From Corynebacterium sp. CNCTC7651 (GTDB lineage Bacteria > Actinomycetota > Actinomycetes > Mycobacteriales > Mycobacteriaceae): a stretch of DNA of 64,000 bases. The stretch lies in assembly GCF_021496665.1 (NCBI RefSeq), contig NZ_CP071246.1, positions 2,294,001 to 2,358,000 of the forward strand, written 5' to 3'. Below are positions 1 through 9,383 of the stretch, one piece after another. The notes beneath the pieces are model-generated. The model saw only the letters and a list, made by a program, of their open reading frames with translations, did not search any database and was not told the origin of the DNA. Position 1 is the stretch's first letter. Every line of letters begins with the position of its first letter. A program made the translations under genes and the position numbers.

Positions 1-1110
1 GGCAAGATCCGCCTCGCCTTCCCGGCAGTGCTGCCCAACAACTCCCCGCAGCGCGACGCAACGTCCTTCGCCTCAGCTCTGGAGCTCTTGACCGCAGACG
101 TGAACTCGGATGCGCTCGCGGAGCTCACCCGCAACACCCGCGCGCTGGTGGATGCGGAGGCGATTGAGACCCAGGACTTCCGCGACATCCAGACTGCCCT
201 GCGCCGGGAAGCGAACCTGCCGGGCACGGTGACCGACGCGGTCCTGGAACCGGCCGCAGCGTCCGCCTCCGCAGACGCGTCCGCCGACGCCGCTGGGGAT
301 GCTTCTGCCCCCGCAACCGCGGAGCAGATCGCCTTCGGCGGCCAGGTTGGCGAGGAACCCGCGCCGGAGGAAAGCGACCCGGAGGCCCTGCGCGGCGGCT
401 TTGGTTCCCGCCGCTACGGCCTGGTCACCCTCACGCTGCTCTCCTTCGTTGCGGTGGTCTCCGTGGTCATTATCGCGGCGCTGACCACCTACTTGATCGG
501 CGTGTTCTCCGGCGAGGACACCAACAGCCCCGTGAACCAGGAATCTATCCAGAGCACCGACAAGGTCACCGACCCCACGGCGCAACAGCCGTCCTCGCTG
601 CCCGTGATCATCGGCCCGCTGCGGGCGGAGACGGTGACCCTGGACAGCGACGCGAAACCCGACGCGCCGGGAACACCGGGTGCACCTGACGCCGGTACCG
701 TCGCGGACATTGTGGACGGCGATAACTCCACCAGCTGGACCACCCCGCGCGGCACGCTGGTGGTGCTCCGCCCGGAGAACGAGCGGGCAGGTGGGTTCAC
801 GCTGGAGCACCTGCTGGTCACCACCGCCTCTGAGGGCGGGCCGTACAAGGTCTACGGCCTGCCGGAGGGCCACGGCGACGGCATGAACCCCGTAGACGGG
901 CTCACGACGCTTTCCGACGAAATGCCGCTACTGGCCGAAGGCACCTTCCACAGCGGGCAAAACAACATCGACGTGGCGGGGGAGAGCCTGACCAACGTCA
1001 AGCTCGAAGCCGTCATGCTGTACCTCCCGCCGCGCGCTGACGCGGCGGACGGCGTGGGCAGCGCGACGCTGCGTGAGGTCTCGGTGATTGGGTACACGGA
1101 CCGCAGATAA
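1..1110 (+). CDS. murJ: MurJ/MviN fusion protein, C-terminal part (5' end outside window)
   Basis: The reading frame is open from base 1, so only the C-terminal ~369 residues are present. The visible part has an Ala/Asp-rich cytoplasmic linker, one strong membrane segment (about residues 137-163, LVTLTLLSFVAVV then IIAALTTYLIGVF) and an extracytoplasmic domain of about 200 residues with beta-rich, discoidin-like character (DNSTSWTTPRG, LREVSVIGYTD). In corynebacteria and mycobacteria the lipid II flippase MurJ is fused to a pseudokinase domain, one membrane helix and an external carbohydrate-binding-like domain, and the gene sits directly upstream of sigM, as here. The flippase and pseudokinase parts are not in the window, so the name rests on context and on this tail architecture. 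Confidence 0.75.
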   Translation, partial: GKIRLAFPAVLPNNSPQRDATSFASALELLTADVNSDALAELTRNTRALVDAEAIETQDFRDIQTALRREANLPGTVTDAVLEPAAASASADASADAAGDASAPATAEQIAFGGQVGEEPAPEESDPEALRGGFGSRRYGLVTLTLLSFVAVVSVVIIAALTTYLIGVFSGEDTNSPVNQESIQSTDKVTDPTAQQPSSLPVIIGPLRAETVTLDSDAKPDAPGTPGAPDAGTVADIVDGDNSTSWTTPRGTLVVLRPENERAGGFTLEHLLVTTASEGGPYKVYGLPEGHGDGMNPVDGLTTLSDEMPLLAEGTFHSGQNNIDVAGESLTNVKLEAVMLYLPPRADAADGVGSATLREVSVIGYTDRR

Positions 1111-1243
1111 GCAGGGGCCCAGCAGCGGCGAGCGTGTCCACTGAAGTGTGCGCTCGCCCCCTGCCGCGCGGTAAGGGTGCCCGGCATAGTTGAACCAGTA
1201 CGCACTAAAGCGGGGGATTCAACAACAGCACAGGGGGACCACC

Positions 1244-1828
1244 ATGCCGCACCGCACCGACCGGCAGCTCGCGCACGACTATCTGGCAGGCGATGAGCGC
1301 GCATTCAAGGTGATTGTGCTGCGTCACCGCCAGCGGATGTACTACGTGGCCCGCAACTACGCCCGGAATGAGCATGATGCGCAGGATATTGTGCAGGAGG
1401 CGCTCTTTCGAGCGTCGAAAAGCATGCATACCTACCGCGGGGACGCGAAGCTGAGCACCTGGCTGCACCGGACCGTGACCAACGCGGCGCTGGACCACCA
1501 GCGGCGGCTGCAGCGGCGCAGCAACATCGTGAGCTTGGACGACGGGGAAGCGGTGAGCCAGGACCACAACCGGTTTCTGGCGCACGACCCGACGGCGACG
1601 CTGGAGCATTTCCTGGCGCTGCGGCAGGCGGTGGCGACGCTGCCGGTGGCGCAGCGCAAGGCGCTTTTGCTTATCGACGTCTACGGCTACACCGTCGAGC
1701 ACGCCGCCGACAAGCTGGGCGTGAAGCCGGGGACGGTGAAATCCCGGCGCCACCGTGCGCGCGAAAGCGTCACTGCGGCGCTGACTGAAACGATGCCGGC
1801 GCTGAGCAGCGCCGGGGCGGGAAGTTGA
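1244..1828 (+). CDS. sigM: ECF RNA polymerase sigma factor SigM
   Basis: A 194-residue group 4 sigma factor. Region 2 is recognisable (DAQDIVQEALFRA, then TYRGDAKLSTWLHRTVTNAALDHQRR), and region 4 carries a helix-turn-helix (LLIDVYGYTVEHAADKLG, GTVKSRRHRARE). The ATG at 1244 is preceded by a G-rich Shine-Dalgarno (AGGGGGA, 1232-1238). A TTG-initiated extension from 1190 is possible but lacks a ribosome site. In this family SigM directs disulfide/oxidative stress genes, and the thioredoxin reductase and thioredoxin genes follow immediately, which matches. No anti-sigma gene lies between sigM and trxB, unlike the mycobacterial arrangement. Confidence 0.92.
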   Translation: MPHRTDRQLAHDYLAGDERAFKVIVLRHRQRMYYVARNYARNEHDAQDIVQEALFRASKSMHTYRGDAKLSTWLHRTVTNAALDHQRRLQRRSNIVSLDDGEAVSQDHNRFLAHDPTATLEHFLALRQAVATLPVAQRKALLLIDVYGYTVEHAADKLGVKPGTVKSRRHRARESVTAALTETMPALSSAGAGS

Positions 1829-1838
1829 CGCGGGCAAG

Positions 1839-1844
1839 TAGACT
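1839..1844 (+). promoter_or_regulatory. -10-like hexamer for a leaderless trxB transcript
   Basis: TAGACT lies 8 nt upstream of the trxB ATG, and no Shine-Dalgarno sequence separates them. This spacing would place the transcription start on or next to the start codon. A SigM-type promoter could also lie here, but I cannot identify one with confidence. Confidence 0.4.
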
Positions 1845-1852
1845 TTGGGGCT

Positions 1853-2866
1853 ATGACAAACCCCGGTTTTATCACCCTTGGCGCAAACACCCAGGCCACG
1901 GCCGCGACGGAGGCCGCAGCCCCCGCGGCGACGAGTTCCCCGGACCAGGTGCACGACCTGATCATCGTCGGCTCCGGCCCGTCCGGATACACCGCCGCGA
2001 TTTACGCGGCGCGCGCGGAGCTGAAACCCCTGGTCTTTGAGGGTTTTGAGTACGGCGGTGAGCTGATGAACACCACCGAGGTGGAGAACTTCCCGGGCTT
2101 TTCCGGTGGCGTTATGGGCCCGGACCTGATGGGGGAGATGCGGGACCAGGCGGAGAAGTTTGGCGCGGACCTGCGCTCCGAGCTGGTGGATAGCGTGGAC
2201 TTTTCCGGCGACGTGAAGAAGGTGTACGTGGATGGTGAGGAGTACCGCGCCCACGCGGTGATCCTGGCCACCGGTGCTGCGCCGCGCCACCTGGGCGTGC
2301 CGGGCGAAGAGGAGCTGACTGGCCACGGCGTGTCCACCTGCGCGACGTGCGACGGCTTCTTTTTCAGGGACCACCACATTGCCGTGGTGGGCGGCGGCGA
2401 TTCCGCGATGGAGGAGGCCACGTTCCTGAGCAAGTTCGGCTCCAAGGTGACCATTATCAACCGCTCCCAGAACTTCCGCGCCTCCAAGATCATGCTGGAG
2501 CGCGCCCGGGCGGACGAGAAGATTGAGTTCCTGCCGGACACCATTGTGGAATCTGTCATCGACGCTGGCGGCAAGGTCGGCGGCCTGAACGTGCTTAACG
2601 TGGCAACCGGGGAGCGCAGCGTGCTGGACGCTACCGCGATGTTCGTGGCCATCGGGCACGACCCGCGCTCCGGCTTCCTGGAGGGCCAGGTTGAGGTGGA
2701 TGAGGGCGGGTACGTCACCGTGGCGGAGCCGTCCACCCGCACCAGCGTGGACGGCGTGTTTGCCTGCGGTGATCTGGTGGATAAGACCTACCGCCAAGCC
2801 ATTACCGCGGCCGGTTCCGGCTGCCGCGCGGCGCTGGACGCGCAGCACTACCTCGCGGCGCGCTAA
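1853..2866 (+). CDS. trxB: thioredoxin-disulfide reductase TrxB
   Basis: A 337-residue FAD/NADPH-dependent reductase that reduces thioredoxin in the cytoplasm. It has an FAD-binding GSGPSG motif (residues about 40-45), the redox-active CATC (Cys163/Cys166), an NADPH-binding GGGDSA (about 180-185) and the C-terminal FACGDLVD motif. About 30 residues precede the catalytic fold (Ala/Thr-rich), longer than in most homologues. A start further in cannot be excluded, but ATG 1853 fits a leaderless start. The trxA gene for its substrate follows 73 bp downstream. Confidence 0.95.
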   Translation: MTNPGFITLGANTQATAATEAAAPAATSSPDQVHDLIIVGSGPSGYTAAIYAARAELKPLVFEGFEYGGELMNTTEVENFPGFSGGVMGPDLMGEMRDQAEKFGADLRSELVDSVDFSGDVKKVYVDGEEYRAHAVILATGAAPRHLGVPGEEELTGHGVSTCATCDGFFFRDHHIAVVGGGDSAMEEATFLSKFGSKVTIINRSQNFRASKIMLERARADEKIEFLPDTIVESVIDAGGKVGGLNVLNVATGERSVLDATAMFVAIGHDPRSGFLEGQVEVDEGGYVTVAEPSTRTSVDGVFACGDLVDKTYRQAITAAGSGCRAALDAQHYLAAR

Positions 2867-2939
2867 CGCCCGCGCGGGAAGCGCCACTAGAGTGGGTGAA
2901 AAGCAAGATACGTCACCGAGAAGAATGCCGAGGAATCCA

Positions 2940-3263
2940 ATGAGCGCACCGATCGATGTCACGCAGACCACCTTCAAGTCCGAGGTTGTGGAATCGGACG
3001 TGCCGGTGCTGGTGGATTTCTGGGCGGAATGGTGCGGCCCCTGCCGCAAGCTGGGCCCGGTGCTGGACGAGATTGCCCAGGAGCTGGACGGCCAGGTCAA
3101 GGTGGCCAAAGTGAACGTGGACAATGAGCGCACCCTGGGCGCCATGTTCCAGGTCATGTCCATCCCGACCGTCCTGCTGTTCAAGGACGGCAAGCAGGTG
3201 GATGAATTCGTCGGCGCCCGCCCGAAGTCTGAGATTCTCAAGCGGGTGCAGGCAAAGCTCTAA
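2940..3263 (+). CDS. trxA: thioredoxin
   Basis: A 107-residue single-domain thioredoxin of standard length. The redox motif WCGPC lies at residues 31-35 and the cis-proline motif (SIPT) follows the central strand. ATG 2940 is preceded by AGGA at 2931-2934. An in-frame ATG at 2925 would add five residues but is less well placed. It is reduced by the adjacent TrxB and supplies electrons for protein disulfide reduction. The mycobacterial orthologue in this position is trxC, so either symbol may be used. Confidence 0.93.
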   Translation: MSAPIDVTQTTFKSEVVESDVPVLVDFWAEWCGPCRKLGPVLDEIAQELDGQVKVAKVNVDNERTLGAMFQVMSIPTVLLFKDGKQVDEFVGARPKSEILKRVQAKL

Positions 3264-3326
3264 AGCCCGCGGCCGTAGACTGACCGTTGTTGTTATCCAT
3301 TCGCACGAACTAGGAAGGGTGTAGAC

Positions 3327-4508
3327 GTGCCTGACATTCTCCGCGTCGGTGATTCGAGCGCGCGTGTCGCGGAGGTCCGCACTGCTCTCGCCCGCATCGG
3401 CATGCTGGACAGCTACGCGGGGGATATCGAGGACTTCAAGTCGCGGAGCTTCTCCAAGCAGGAGATGCTTTTCGACGATGGCTTGGCCGATGCCATCCGC
3501 GCCTTCCAGCAATCTCGCGGCATTGTGCCGACGGGAGCGATCGACGACCTGACGTTGCGCGAACTGCGCGAGGCATCCTACCGCCTTGGTGCCCGGGTGC
3601 TGAGCTACCAACCCAACCAGATGATGGTGGGCGACGACGTGGGGGAGCTGCAGAAGCAGCTGCATGAGCTGGGCTTTTACCAAAGCAGGGTGGACGGCCG
3701 CTTTGGGCCGGACACGCACCAGGCGCTGGCGAACTTCCAGCTTGATACGGGTCTTGAGGACGATGGTGTGTGCGGGCCAGACACGCTGCGCGCCCTGAGC
3801 CTGCTGGGTCGCCGCATTACCGGCGGCTCCGCCGCGCAGATCCGCGAGCGTGAGCACGTGCGCCAGGCCGGCCCGCACCTTTCCGGCAAGCGTGTGGTGA
3901 TTGATCCGGGTCTGGGCGGCAAAGAGCGCGGCATGGAGGTTGCCGGACGCTACGGCACCATCGATGAGGAAGCGATTCTGTGGGACCTTGCCCAGCGCAT
4001 TGAGGGCCGCATGGTCGCCGCCGGCATGGAGACCATTATTTCCCGCACCCGGGGCGATAACCCCTCGGTGAAATCCCGCGCCGACCTGGCGAACAGCTTC
4101 GGCGCTGACCTGGTGATTTCCCTCAAACTGGATAGGTACCGTAATGAGAAGGCCCACGGCGTGGCCACCTTCTACTTCGGCTCGGAGCACGGCACCTCCT
4201 CCCTCGCGGGCGAGACGCTCTCCGGCTACATCCAGCGCGAGATTGCCGCACGCACCGAGCTGCAGAATTGCCACAACCACGGCCGCACCTGGGAGATGCT
4301 GCGCATGACGCAGATGCCCACCGTGGAGGTTGTGGCCGGGTACCTGACCAACCCAGAGGACGTTGCGGTGCTCACCGATCCGAAACAGCGCGACGCCATC
4401 GCGGAGGCGATTGTGGTTGCGGTGAAGCGCCTCTACCTGCTGGATATGGATGACCAGCCCACCGGCACGTACACCTTCACCGACCTGCTGCGAGAAGAGC
4501 TGGCTTAG
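3327..4508 (+). CDS. cwlM: CwlM-type peptidoglycan regulator (amidase_3 fold, catalytically degenerate)
   Basis: 393 residues with a GTG start after AGGAAGG (3312-3318). It carries two peptidoglycan-binding repeats (about residues 1-75 and 90-155) and a C-terminal amidase_3-like domain (about 185-375). The zinc-binding positions of true N-acetylmuramoyl-L-alanine amidases are altered: the IDPGHGG motif reads IDPGLGG and the second histidine motif reads SLKLD. In mycobacteria CwlM is known as a cytoplasmic PknB substrate that activates MurA rather than an active hydrolase. The residue losses seen here agree with that role, and pknB is in this same window. Its 3' end overlaps the convergent downstream gene by 4 bp. 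Confidence 0.9.
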   Translation: MPDILRVGDSSARVAEVRTALARIGMLDSYAGDIEDFKSRSFSKQEMLFDDGLADAIRAFQQSRGIVPTGAIDDLTLRELREASYRLGARVLSYQPNQMMVGDDVGELQKQLHELGFYQSRVDGRFGPDTHQALANFQLDTGLEDDGVCGPDTLRALSLLGRRITGGSAAQIREREHVRQAGPHLSGKRVVIDPGLGGKERGMEVAGRYGTIDEEAILWDLAQRIEGRMVAAGMETIISRTRGDNPSVKSRADLANSFGADLVISLKLDRYRNEKAHGVATFYFGSEHGTSSLAGETLSGYIQREIAARTELQNCHNHGRTWEMLRMTQMPTVEVVAGYLTNPEDVAVLTDPKQRDAIAEAIVVAVKRLYLLDMDDQPTGTYTFTDLLREELA

Positions 4509-5827
4509 ACGCTGTAGCGGGTCATCCTCGTCTCGCCGCTGCGTGTGACGTGGCCGGCATCCACAAGTTTGCGCAGCGCGCGGTAGGCCTGCTGGGTGCT
4601 CAGACCCGCGGCCTCGGCGACGTCGCTGCTGGACATCTCGGTGCCCGCCGCCTGGAGCGCGTTGAAGGCTAAAAGCTCGTTGCCGGAGAGTTCCGGGGTG
4701 GGCTGGGGTGAAGGCGGGTTTGTCTCCTCTGGTCCATCTTCCCAGGTCACGGTTGCGGTGACAGCGTGGTCGTGGGAACCGTCGAAACGCACCCGCGCCC
4801 CGAGGCTCGGCAACCCGGCGCCGGCGCCCTGGGCGATACCCGTGTGCGCGATCGCGGTGGCCAGGTACAGCGAGCGAGGAGCATGCGTGGAGGCACCGGT
4901 CGCGGCTGCTGCGAGATCAACGCCCCGCGGGGCGCCGCCGGGGCTGGTCACCCGGGCACCATCTGCGTCGAGGCCGACGTAGACGGGGCCGGGAAGGAAA
5001 TAGTCGCGGTGTAGCAGCGCGTTGATGACTAGGGGGAACGCGGGACCCAGGATCTCGCTGTTGCGCTGGATCGCCTCCAGGGTGAGCGCCAGCGGAGCAC
5101 TGGAGCGCCAGGTGCGCGGCGCTTCTCTGCGATCCGCCACAACCACCTGGTGGTAGGGGAGGTGCTTGCGCAGCGCGTCTTGGGTGCCAAAGAGGGCAAT
5201 AGCTCCGAGAGACACCGGCTCGATGGAATCGTCCAGGAATCCGAGAGCGCGGACCAGCCCCATGTCGTCTAACGAGGCCAAACGGGGGTCTTGACACATG
5301 TCCCGGTACACGGCGATGGCATTGGGGTCTAGGTCTTCGGCGCCCGCCCCGGCGGAAGGGGTAAGCGCCCAGTCCGTGCCGTTAGCGTCGCGGTAGCGGG
5401 TGAACAGATACGCCGGCTCCATCCCCACACACTCCGGCTTGCCTTGGGAGTTGAGGCGCCTGGTGCGGTACACACCCCACGCCGTGGCGACGGGCGTGTG
5501 TTGCGCGCGGGTGGTGATGGCCACCACCTCACGTCCGTCCACGTCCTCAATATCCACCGTTACCGGGAGGCCGGGGTAGGTGTGGCGGTACACTGCAGAG
5601 GCGAGCAACGCGGGATCCGTCCGGTCCCCGTGGAACGGATGGCAACCGCTCACCGTGCCGTCGTGATCTACGCCGATGAGTAAGGTGCCGCCCTCCGCGT
5701 TGGCCAGGCAGGCCATGATTTCAATCACGCGCCGCTCATTGATGTAGGCGGCGGAGACACGTCGAGCGAAGGCGACTGTAAGACCTTCACCAGCCGTGAT
5801 CATCGCGCGGATATCCATCCCATCCAT
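4505..5827 (-). CDS. AlbA_2/Schlafen-like ATP-binding protein with winged-helix end
   Basis: 440 residues. The N-terminal part matches the AlbA_2 (Schlafen AAA_4, RecG-related putative regulator) fold: MACLANAEGGTLLIGVDHDG is the family signature. A central region resembles the ATP-binding part of these regulators (VINALLHRDYF, equivalent to the E-x-x-x-N-A-x-x-H-R-x-Y motif). The end is a winged helix (NELLAFNALQAAGTEMSSSDVAEAAGLSTQQAYRALRKLVDAGHV, residues about 385-430). The family is usually annotated as a transcriptional regulator of unknown target. Either ATG 5827 or ATG 5818 could start it. It converges on cwlM with overlapping stop codons. Confidence 0.75.
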   Translation of the reverse strand: MDGMDIRAMITAGEGLTVAFARRVSAAYINERRVIEIMACLANAEGGTLLIGVDHDGTVSGCHPFHGDRTDPALLASAVYRHTYPGLPVTVDIEDVDGREVVAITTRAQHTPVATAWGVYRTRRLNSQGKPECVGMEPAYLFTRYRDANGTDWALTPSAGAGAEDLDPNAIAVYRDMCQDPRLASLDDMGLVRALGFLDDSIEPVSLGAIALFGTQDALRKHLPYHQVVVADRREAPRTWRSSAPLALTLEAIQRNSEILGPAFPLVINALLHRDYFLPGPVYVGLDADGARVTSPGGAPRGVDLAAAATGASTHAPRSLYLATAIAHTGIAQGAGAGLPSLGARVRFDGSHDHAVTATVTWEDGPEETNPPSPQPTPELSGNELLAFNALQAAGTEMSSSDVAEAAGLSTQQAYRALRKLVDAGHVTRSGETRMTRYSV

Positions 5828-5883
5828 ACGCGCAGTGTAACTGATTGAATGGATGGAAAACGAATGATGTAATTCGCGCGCCG

Positions 5884-6573
5884 CTACCGCGCGGGGATTT
5901 CCGCCAACAGCTCCGCGATCTCGTGCGCGGTGAGCAAATCGAATTGCGGCGGCAGCGTGAGGCGCAGGCGGGGGATTGCAGGGTGATCCACGTGCACCTT
6001 GAACCCGGCCGACTCCAAGATGGATACCTCGGTGAGCCCCACCACCGGCGCCTGCTCGATGAGATCACGGCATGCGGGGGATGTCGCGCTCCCCGATGCA
6101 TCGCCGCGCACGCCGAATACCTCCAGCGCTTCGATCCCCGCTGCCGTCGCGGCACCGATGACGGAATCCAACAGCACCGATTCCCACCCGCGGCGGCGTA
6201 CTGCGACATCAATGTGCAGGCTGGTGATCAGCCAGGCGTCCCGGCTCACCGGGGCAGTGGGCATGCGCACCGCGCCAGGTGCGTCTTCCGCCGGGCAGAA
6301 GAGAATGGTGGCCAAGGCCGCGGTGGCGGGTTCGCACACGTCGCAGTCGACGATGGAAAAGCCGATGGGATCCTGGCGGTACGCCATCGCCACCATCCAG
6401 GCTTCTTTGTCGATCTCCGGGTTGGCGGCATCCACACCAGCAGCTAGCGGGTCCAGTTCCCAGAAGACGCCCGCCGCTGTGCGTGGGTGGATGCAATCGA
6501 GCGCGCCGGCGCGAAGCGGCACCACATGCGCGTGCGCATCGCGGTGAGTGGACGCGTCCCGGTGCGCCGCCAC
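5884..6573 (-). CDS. GNAT-like N-acetyltransferase, conserved beside parB
   Basis: 229 residues. The segment LITSLHIDVAVRRRGWESVLLDSVIGAATA followed by IEALEVFG has the strand, acetyl-CoA loop (R-R-x-G-W) and helix pattern of the GNAT fold. The final segment looks like an added strand-rich tail. The start is GTG 6573, eight bases after the parB stop, so it is probably the last gene of the rsmG-parA-parB operon. A protein of this type occupies the same place beside parB in mycobacteria. Its substrate is unknown. Confidence 0.65.
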   Translation of the reverse strand: MAAHRDASTHRDAHAHVVPLRAGALDCIHPRTAAGVFWELDPLAAGVDAANPEIDKEAWMVAMAYRQDPIGFSIVDCDVCEPATAALATILFCPAEDAPGAVRMPTAPVSRDAWLITSLHIDVAVRRRGWESVLLDSVIGAATAAGIEALEVFGVRGDASGSATSPACRDLIEQAPVVGLTEVSILESAGFKVHVDHPAIPRLRLTLPPQFDLLTAHEIAELLAEIPAR

Positions 6574-6581
6574 GGCAGGAT

Positions 6582-7691
6582 CTACTCCTCGCCCTTGATC
6601 AGGGACATGATGCGCTCGAAATCATCGCGGTCGCCGAACTCCACAACAATCTTGCCTTTGCGCTTGCCCATGGTCACCGAGACCTTGGTGTCCCACACAT
6701 CCGCGAGGCGCTCTGCTGCGTGGGTGAAATACTCCGGTTGCGGCGTCGGCTCACGCTTCGGCTTGGAGGGTGCTTCCCCATGCTTATTTAGTAACGTGAC
6801 GGCTTCCTCCGTCGCGCGGACGGACAGGCCCTCCGCCACGATGCGGTCGGCAAGGGTGGATTGGGCTTGCTCTGTATCGTCGCCAAGCTTGATGCCCAGC
6901 AGCGCGCGGGCGTGCCCGGCGGAGAGCACCCCGGCGGCAACGCGGCGCTGCACCGCGACGGGGAGGCCGAGGAGGCGGATCGCGTTGGTGATGGCGGGGC
7001 GGGAGCGGCCGAGCTTGTCCGCCAGCTGCTCCTGGGTCACGCCGAACTCTTCAAGCAGCTGCTGGTACGCCGCCGCCTCTTCGAGAGGGTTGAGTTGGAC
7101 GCGGTGGATATTCTCCAGCAACGCGTCGCGCAACATGTCCTGGTCGGACGTCTCGCGCACGATTGCCGGGATGTACTTCAGTCCCGCCTTGGAGGCGGCG
7201 CGCCAGCGGCGCTCGCCCATGATTAGCTCGAAGCCGTCGCGCGTATCGCGGACGACAATCGGCTGGAGCAGACCGAACTCCCGGATGGAGTGGACCAGCT
7301 CGTTCAGCTCATCCTCGTCGAAGACCTGGCGCGGCTGCTTCGGGTTGGGGATGATCTGGCCGAGCGGGATCTCCTGGTAGCGGGCACCGACGGGCACCGG
7401 CTGCATGACGTTCTCGCGCGTCGCGGCCACGGTGGGAGCACCCGGCACAGCGCGCGGCGCGCCGGCAACCTGGGGAGCGCCCTTCGGTGCCTGCGGTTTC
7501 GGCGCGGCTGGTGTCGGCTGATCGCCAGCCTCGGGGCGCTCCGGCGCGTCCTGCCGTTGGGTGCCGAAGATCACGTCGGAGGCGCCGCCGCCGATGCCGC
7601 CGGTCTTACCGGACTTGTCCATCTCAGACGGCGCGGAGGGGATCAGCGCCGCGAGCCCGCGGCCAAGGCCGCCCTTGCGTTCCTGTGCCAT
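6582..7691 (-). CDS. parB: chromosome partitioning protein ParB
   Basis: 369 residues. It has the N-terminal CTP-binding box ([12 protein letters not shown]), a helix-turn-helix ([20 protein letters not shown]) that reads parS, and a C-terminal dimer segment ([17 protein letters not shown]). The N-terminal tail is long and rich in Pro/Ala/Gly. ParB loads at parS near oriC and, with ParA, segregates origins. In corynebacteria it also tethers origins to the poles through DivIVA (established for the genus). It begins 3 bp after the parA stop, so the two are translationally coupled. Confidence 0.97.
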   Translation of the reverse strand: MAQERKGGLGRGLAALIPSAPSEMDKSGKTGGIGGGASDVIFGTQRQDAPERPEAGDQPTPAAPKPQAPKGAPQVAGAPRAVPGAPTVAATRENVMQPVPVGARYQEIPLGQIIPNPKQPRQVFDEDELNELVHSIREFGLLQPIVVRDTRDGFELIMGERRWRAASKAGLKYIPAIVRETSDQDMLRDALLENIHRVQLNPLEEAAAYQQLLEEFGVTQEQLADKLGRSRPAITNAIRLLGLPVAVQRRVAAGVLSAGHARALLGIKLGDDTEQAQSTLADRIVAEGLSVRATEEAVTLLNKHGEAPSKPKREPTPQPEYFTHAAERLADVWDTKVSVTMGKRKGKIVVEFGDRDDFERIMSLIKGEE

Positions 7692-7694
7692 GCG

Positions 7695-8603
7695 TTACTC
7701 CTCGTTGCTTTCTGCGTCGTGCGCCGGCTCGGGTGTCGCGGCGGAACCGTCCAGCTCCGCATACACCTCCGGGCTGACGCCGATCGGGCCGGTTGCGGGG
7801 TGCGGCTGGTAATCGCCGCGCTCCGCCAGCTCGCGGGCGGCGTCGAAATACGCCAGTGCGCCGCGGGAGGACGGGTCATACTCAATCACCGTCTGGCCGT
7901 AGCCCGGTGCCTCGGACACCTTCACGGAGCGCGGGATGACGTTCTTCAACACCACTTCGCCGAACTGGTTCCGCACCTCAGAGGCGACTTCGGAGGCGAG
8001 CTTGGTCCGCGCGTCATACATCGTCAACAGCACGGCGGAGATGTGCAGGTTGTGGTTCAGGTGCTCCCGGATCATGCCAATGTTGCCCAGCAGCTGGCCC
8101 ACACCCTCCAGCGCGTAGTACTCGCACTGGATGGGAATCAGCACCTCATCCACCGCATTCATAGCGTTGATGGTCAGCAAGCCCAGCGACGGCGGGCAAT
8201 CCACAAACACGTAATCAAAGCCGTGCTCCTGCAGGAACCCGCGGCGGATCGCGTCGTGCAGCCGGTATTCGCGGCGCACCATACTCACCAGCTCAATCTC
8301 CGCGCCGGCAAGGTCAATCGTGGCCGGAATGCAGTACAGATCCGGGTTCTCCGGATTCACCTGCATCGCCTCGGCGGGCTCCGCGTGGCCAATCAGCACC
8401 TCGTAGCTAGAGACGGTGCCGGAGGTGTGTTCCGCGCCCAGCGCGGTGGAGGCGTTGCCCTGCGGATCCAGGTCAATCACCAGCACGCGCATCCCCTGGC
8501 GCGCCAGAGACGCCGCCATGTTCACGCTGGTGGTGGTCTTACCCACGCCACCCTTCTGGTTGGCCACGGTGATCACGCGCGGCTGATCCGGTTTTGCCAG
8601 CAT
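7695..8603 (-). CDS. parA: chromosome partitioning ATPase ParA
   Basis: 302 residues with the deviant Walker A motif KGGVGKTT at residues 17-24, a Walker A' segment (VLVIDLDPQGNAS) and Walker B (YVFVDCPPSLG). It is a Soj/ParA ATPase that binds non-specific DNA and moves ParB-parS complexes. Its ATG abuts the rsmG stop codon (8604), so rsmG, parA and parB form one leftward transcription unit. Confidence 0.97.
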   Translation of the reverse strand: MLAKPDQPRVITVANQKGGVGKTTTSVNMAASLARQGMRVLVIDLDPQGNASTALGAEHTSGTVSSYEVLIGHAEPAEAMQVNPENPDLYCIPATIDLAGAEIELVSMVRREYRLHDAIRRGFLQEHGFDYVFVDCPPSLGLLTINAMNAVDEVLIPIQCEYYALEGVGQLLGNIGMIREHLNHNLHISAVLLTMYDARTKLASEVASEVRNQFGEVVLKNVIPRSVKVSEAPGYGQTVIEYDPSSRGALAYFDAARELAERGDYQPHPATGPIGVSPEVYAELDGSAATPEPAHDAESNEE

Positions 8604-9224
8604 CTACTTCCTCACAATCCGGATCAAGGTGGTCGGCTGCTCAAGCACACCAACGCCGGCCTGGAAAATCTCCGCATCCACGCCGCCCGCGGCAGCGATC
8701 TCTTTCGCATCCCGCTGGAGCTCCTCGCTTACGGACGCCCCCTTCATAGCCACCATGGCACCACCGTGGCGCACCAGCGGCAGGGACCACCCGGCCAGCT
8801 TGCCCAGCGGGGCGACCGCGCGAGAGGTTACAGCGTCGAACGTGCCTTTCGGCTGCTCCTCCGCACGGCCGCGGACCACGGTGACGTTGTCCAGCCCAAG
8901 CGCTTCCTTGACTTCCGCGAGGTAAGTGGAGCGCTTCAACAGCGGCTCTATCAACGTGACCTTCAGGTCCGGGCGCGCGATGGCCAGCGGCACACCGGGC
9001 AAGCCAGCACCGGAACCAATGTCGGCGACCAAGGCCCCCTCCGCGAACGCCTCCGCGATCACGCCGCAGTTGAGCACGTGCCGGTCCCACAACCGGTCAA
9101 CTTCCTTCGGGCCGATGAACCCGCGTTCCGCCGCGGTGGTGGCCAGGGAATCGTGGTACGCCTTGGCAAGCTCGAGGCGGTCGCCGAACACCTCCCGGGC
9201 GATGGCTGGAACCTGATCTGACAC
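8604..9224 (-). CDS. rsmG: 16S rRNA (guanine527-N7)-methyltransferase RsmG (GidB)
   Basis: 206 residues. It has the SAM-binding motif [17 protein letters not shown] and the strand [16 protein letters not shown] of Rossmann methyltransferases, then [15 protein letters not shown], typical of RsmG. The GTG start at 9224 is chosen because AAGGAG (9239-9234 on the minus strand) lies 9 nt upstream. A longer frame to 9326 crosses the intergenic region and is not needed. A jag/khpB gene, present between rsmG and yidC in mycobacteria, is absent here. Confidence 0.94.
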   Translation of the reverse strand: MSDQVPAIAREVFGDRLELAKAYHDSLATTAAERGFIGPKEVDRLWDRHVLNCGVIAEAFAEGALVADIGSGAGLPGVPLAIARPDLKVTLIEPLLKRSTYLAEVKEALGLDNVTVVRGRAEEQPKGTFDAVTSRAVAPLGKLAGWSLPLVRHGGAMVAMKGASVSEELQRDAKEIAAAGGVDAEIFQAGVGVLEQPTTLIRIVRK

Positions 9225-9323
9225 GGCTGTGCACTCCTTCAAGCTGCGGGATTCGCCGCGGCCTTGGGCCAGGCCGCGACAGGTACATCCCGATGTTAGT
9301 AAATCCGGCCGATAAAGCACGAA

Positions 9324-9356
9324 CACCCCGGACAGCCGGTATGGCTGTGCGGGGTG
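9324..9356 (-). terminator. hairpin terminator after yidC
   Basis: CACCCCG (9324-9330) pairs with CGGGGTG (9350-9356). Inside it ACAGCC pairs with GGCTGT across a 5-nt loop, with one G-G mismatch between the two helices. It lies just after the yidC stop for leftward transcription. The following bases are only weakly T-rich. Confidence 0.7.
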
Positions 9357-9383
9357 TGTGGTTTCAAGCGAACGTCGTAAAGC

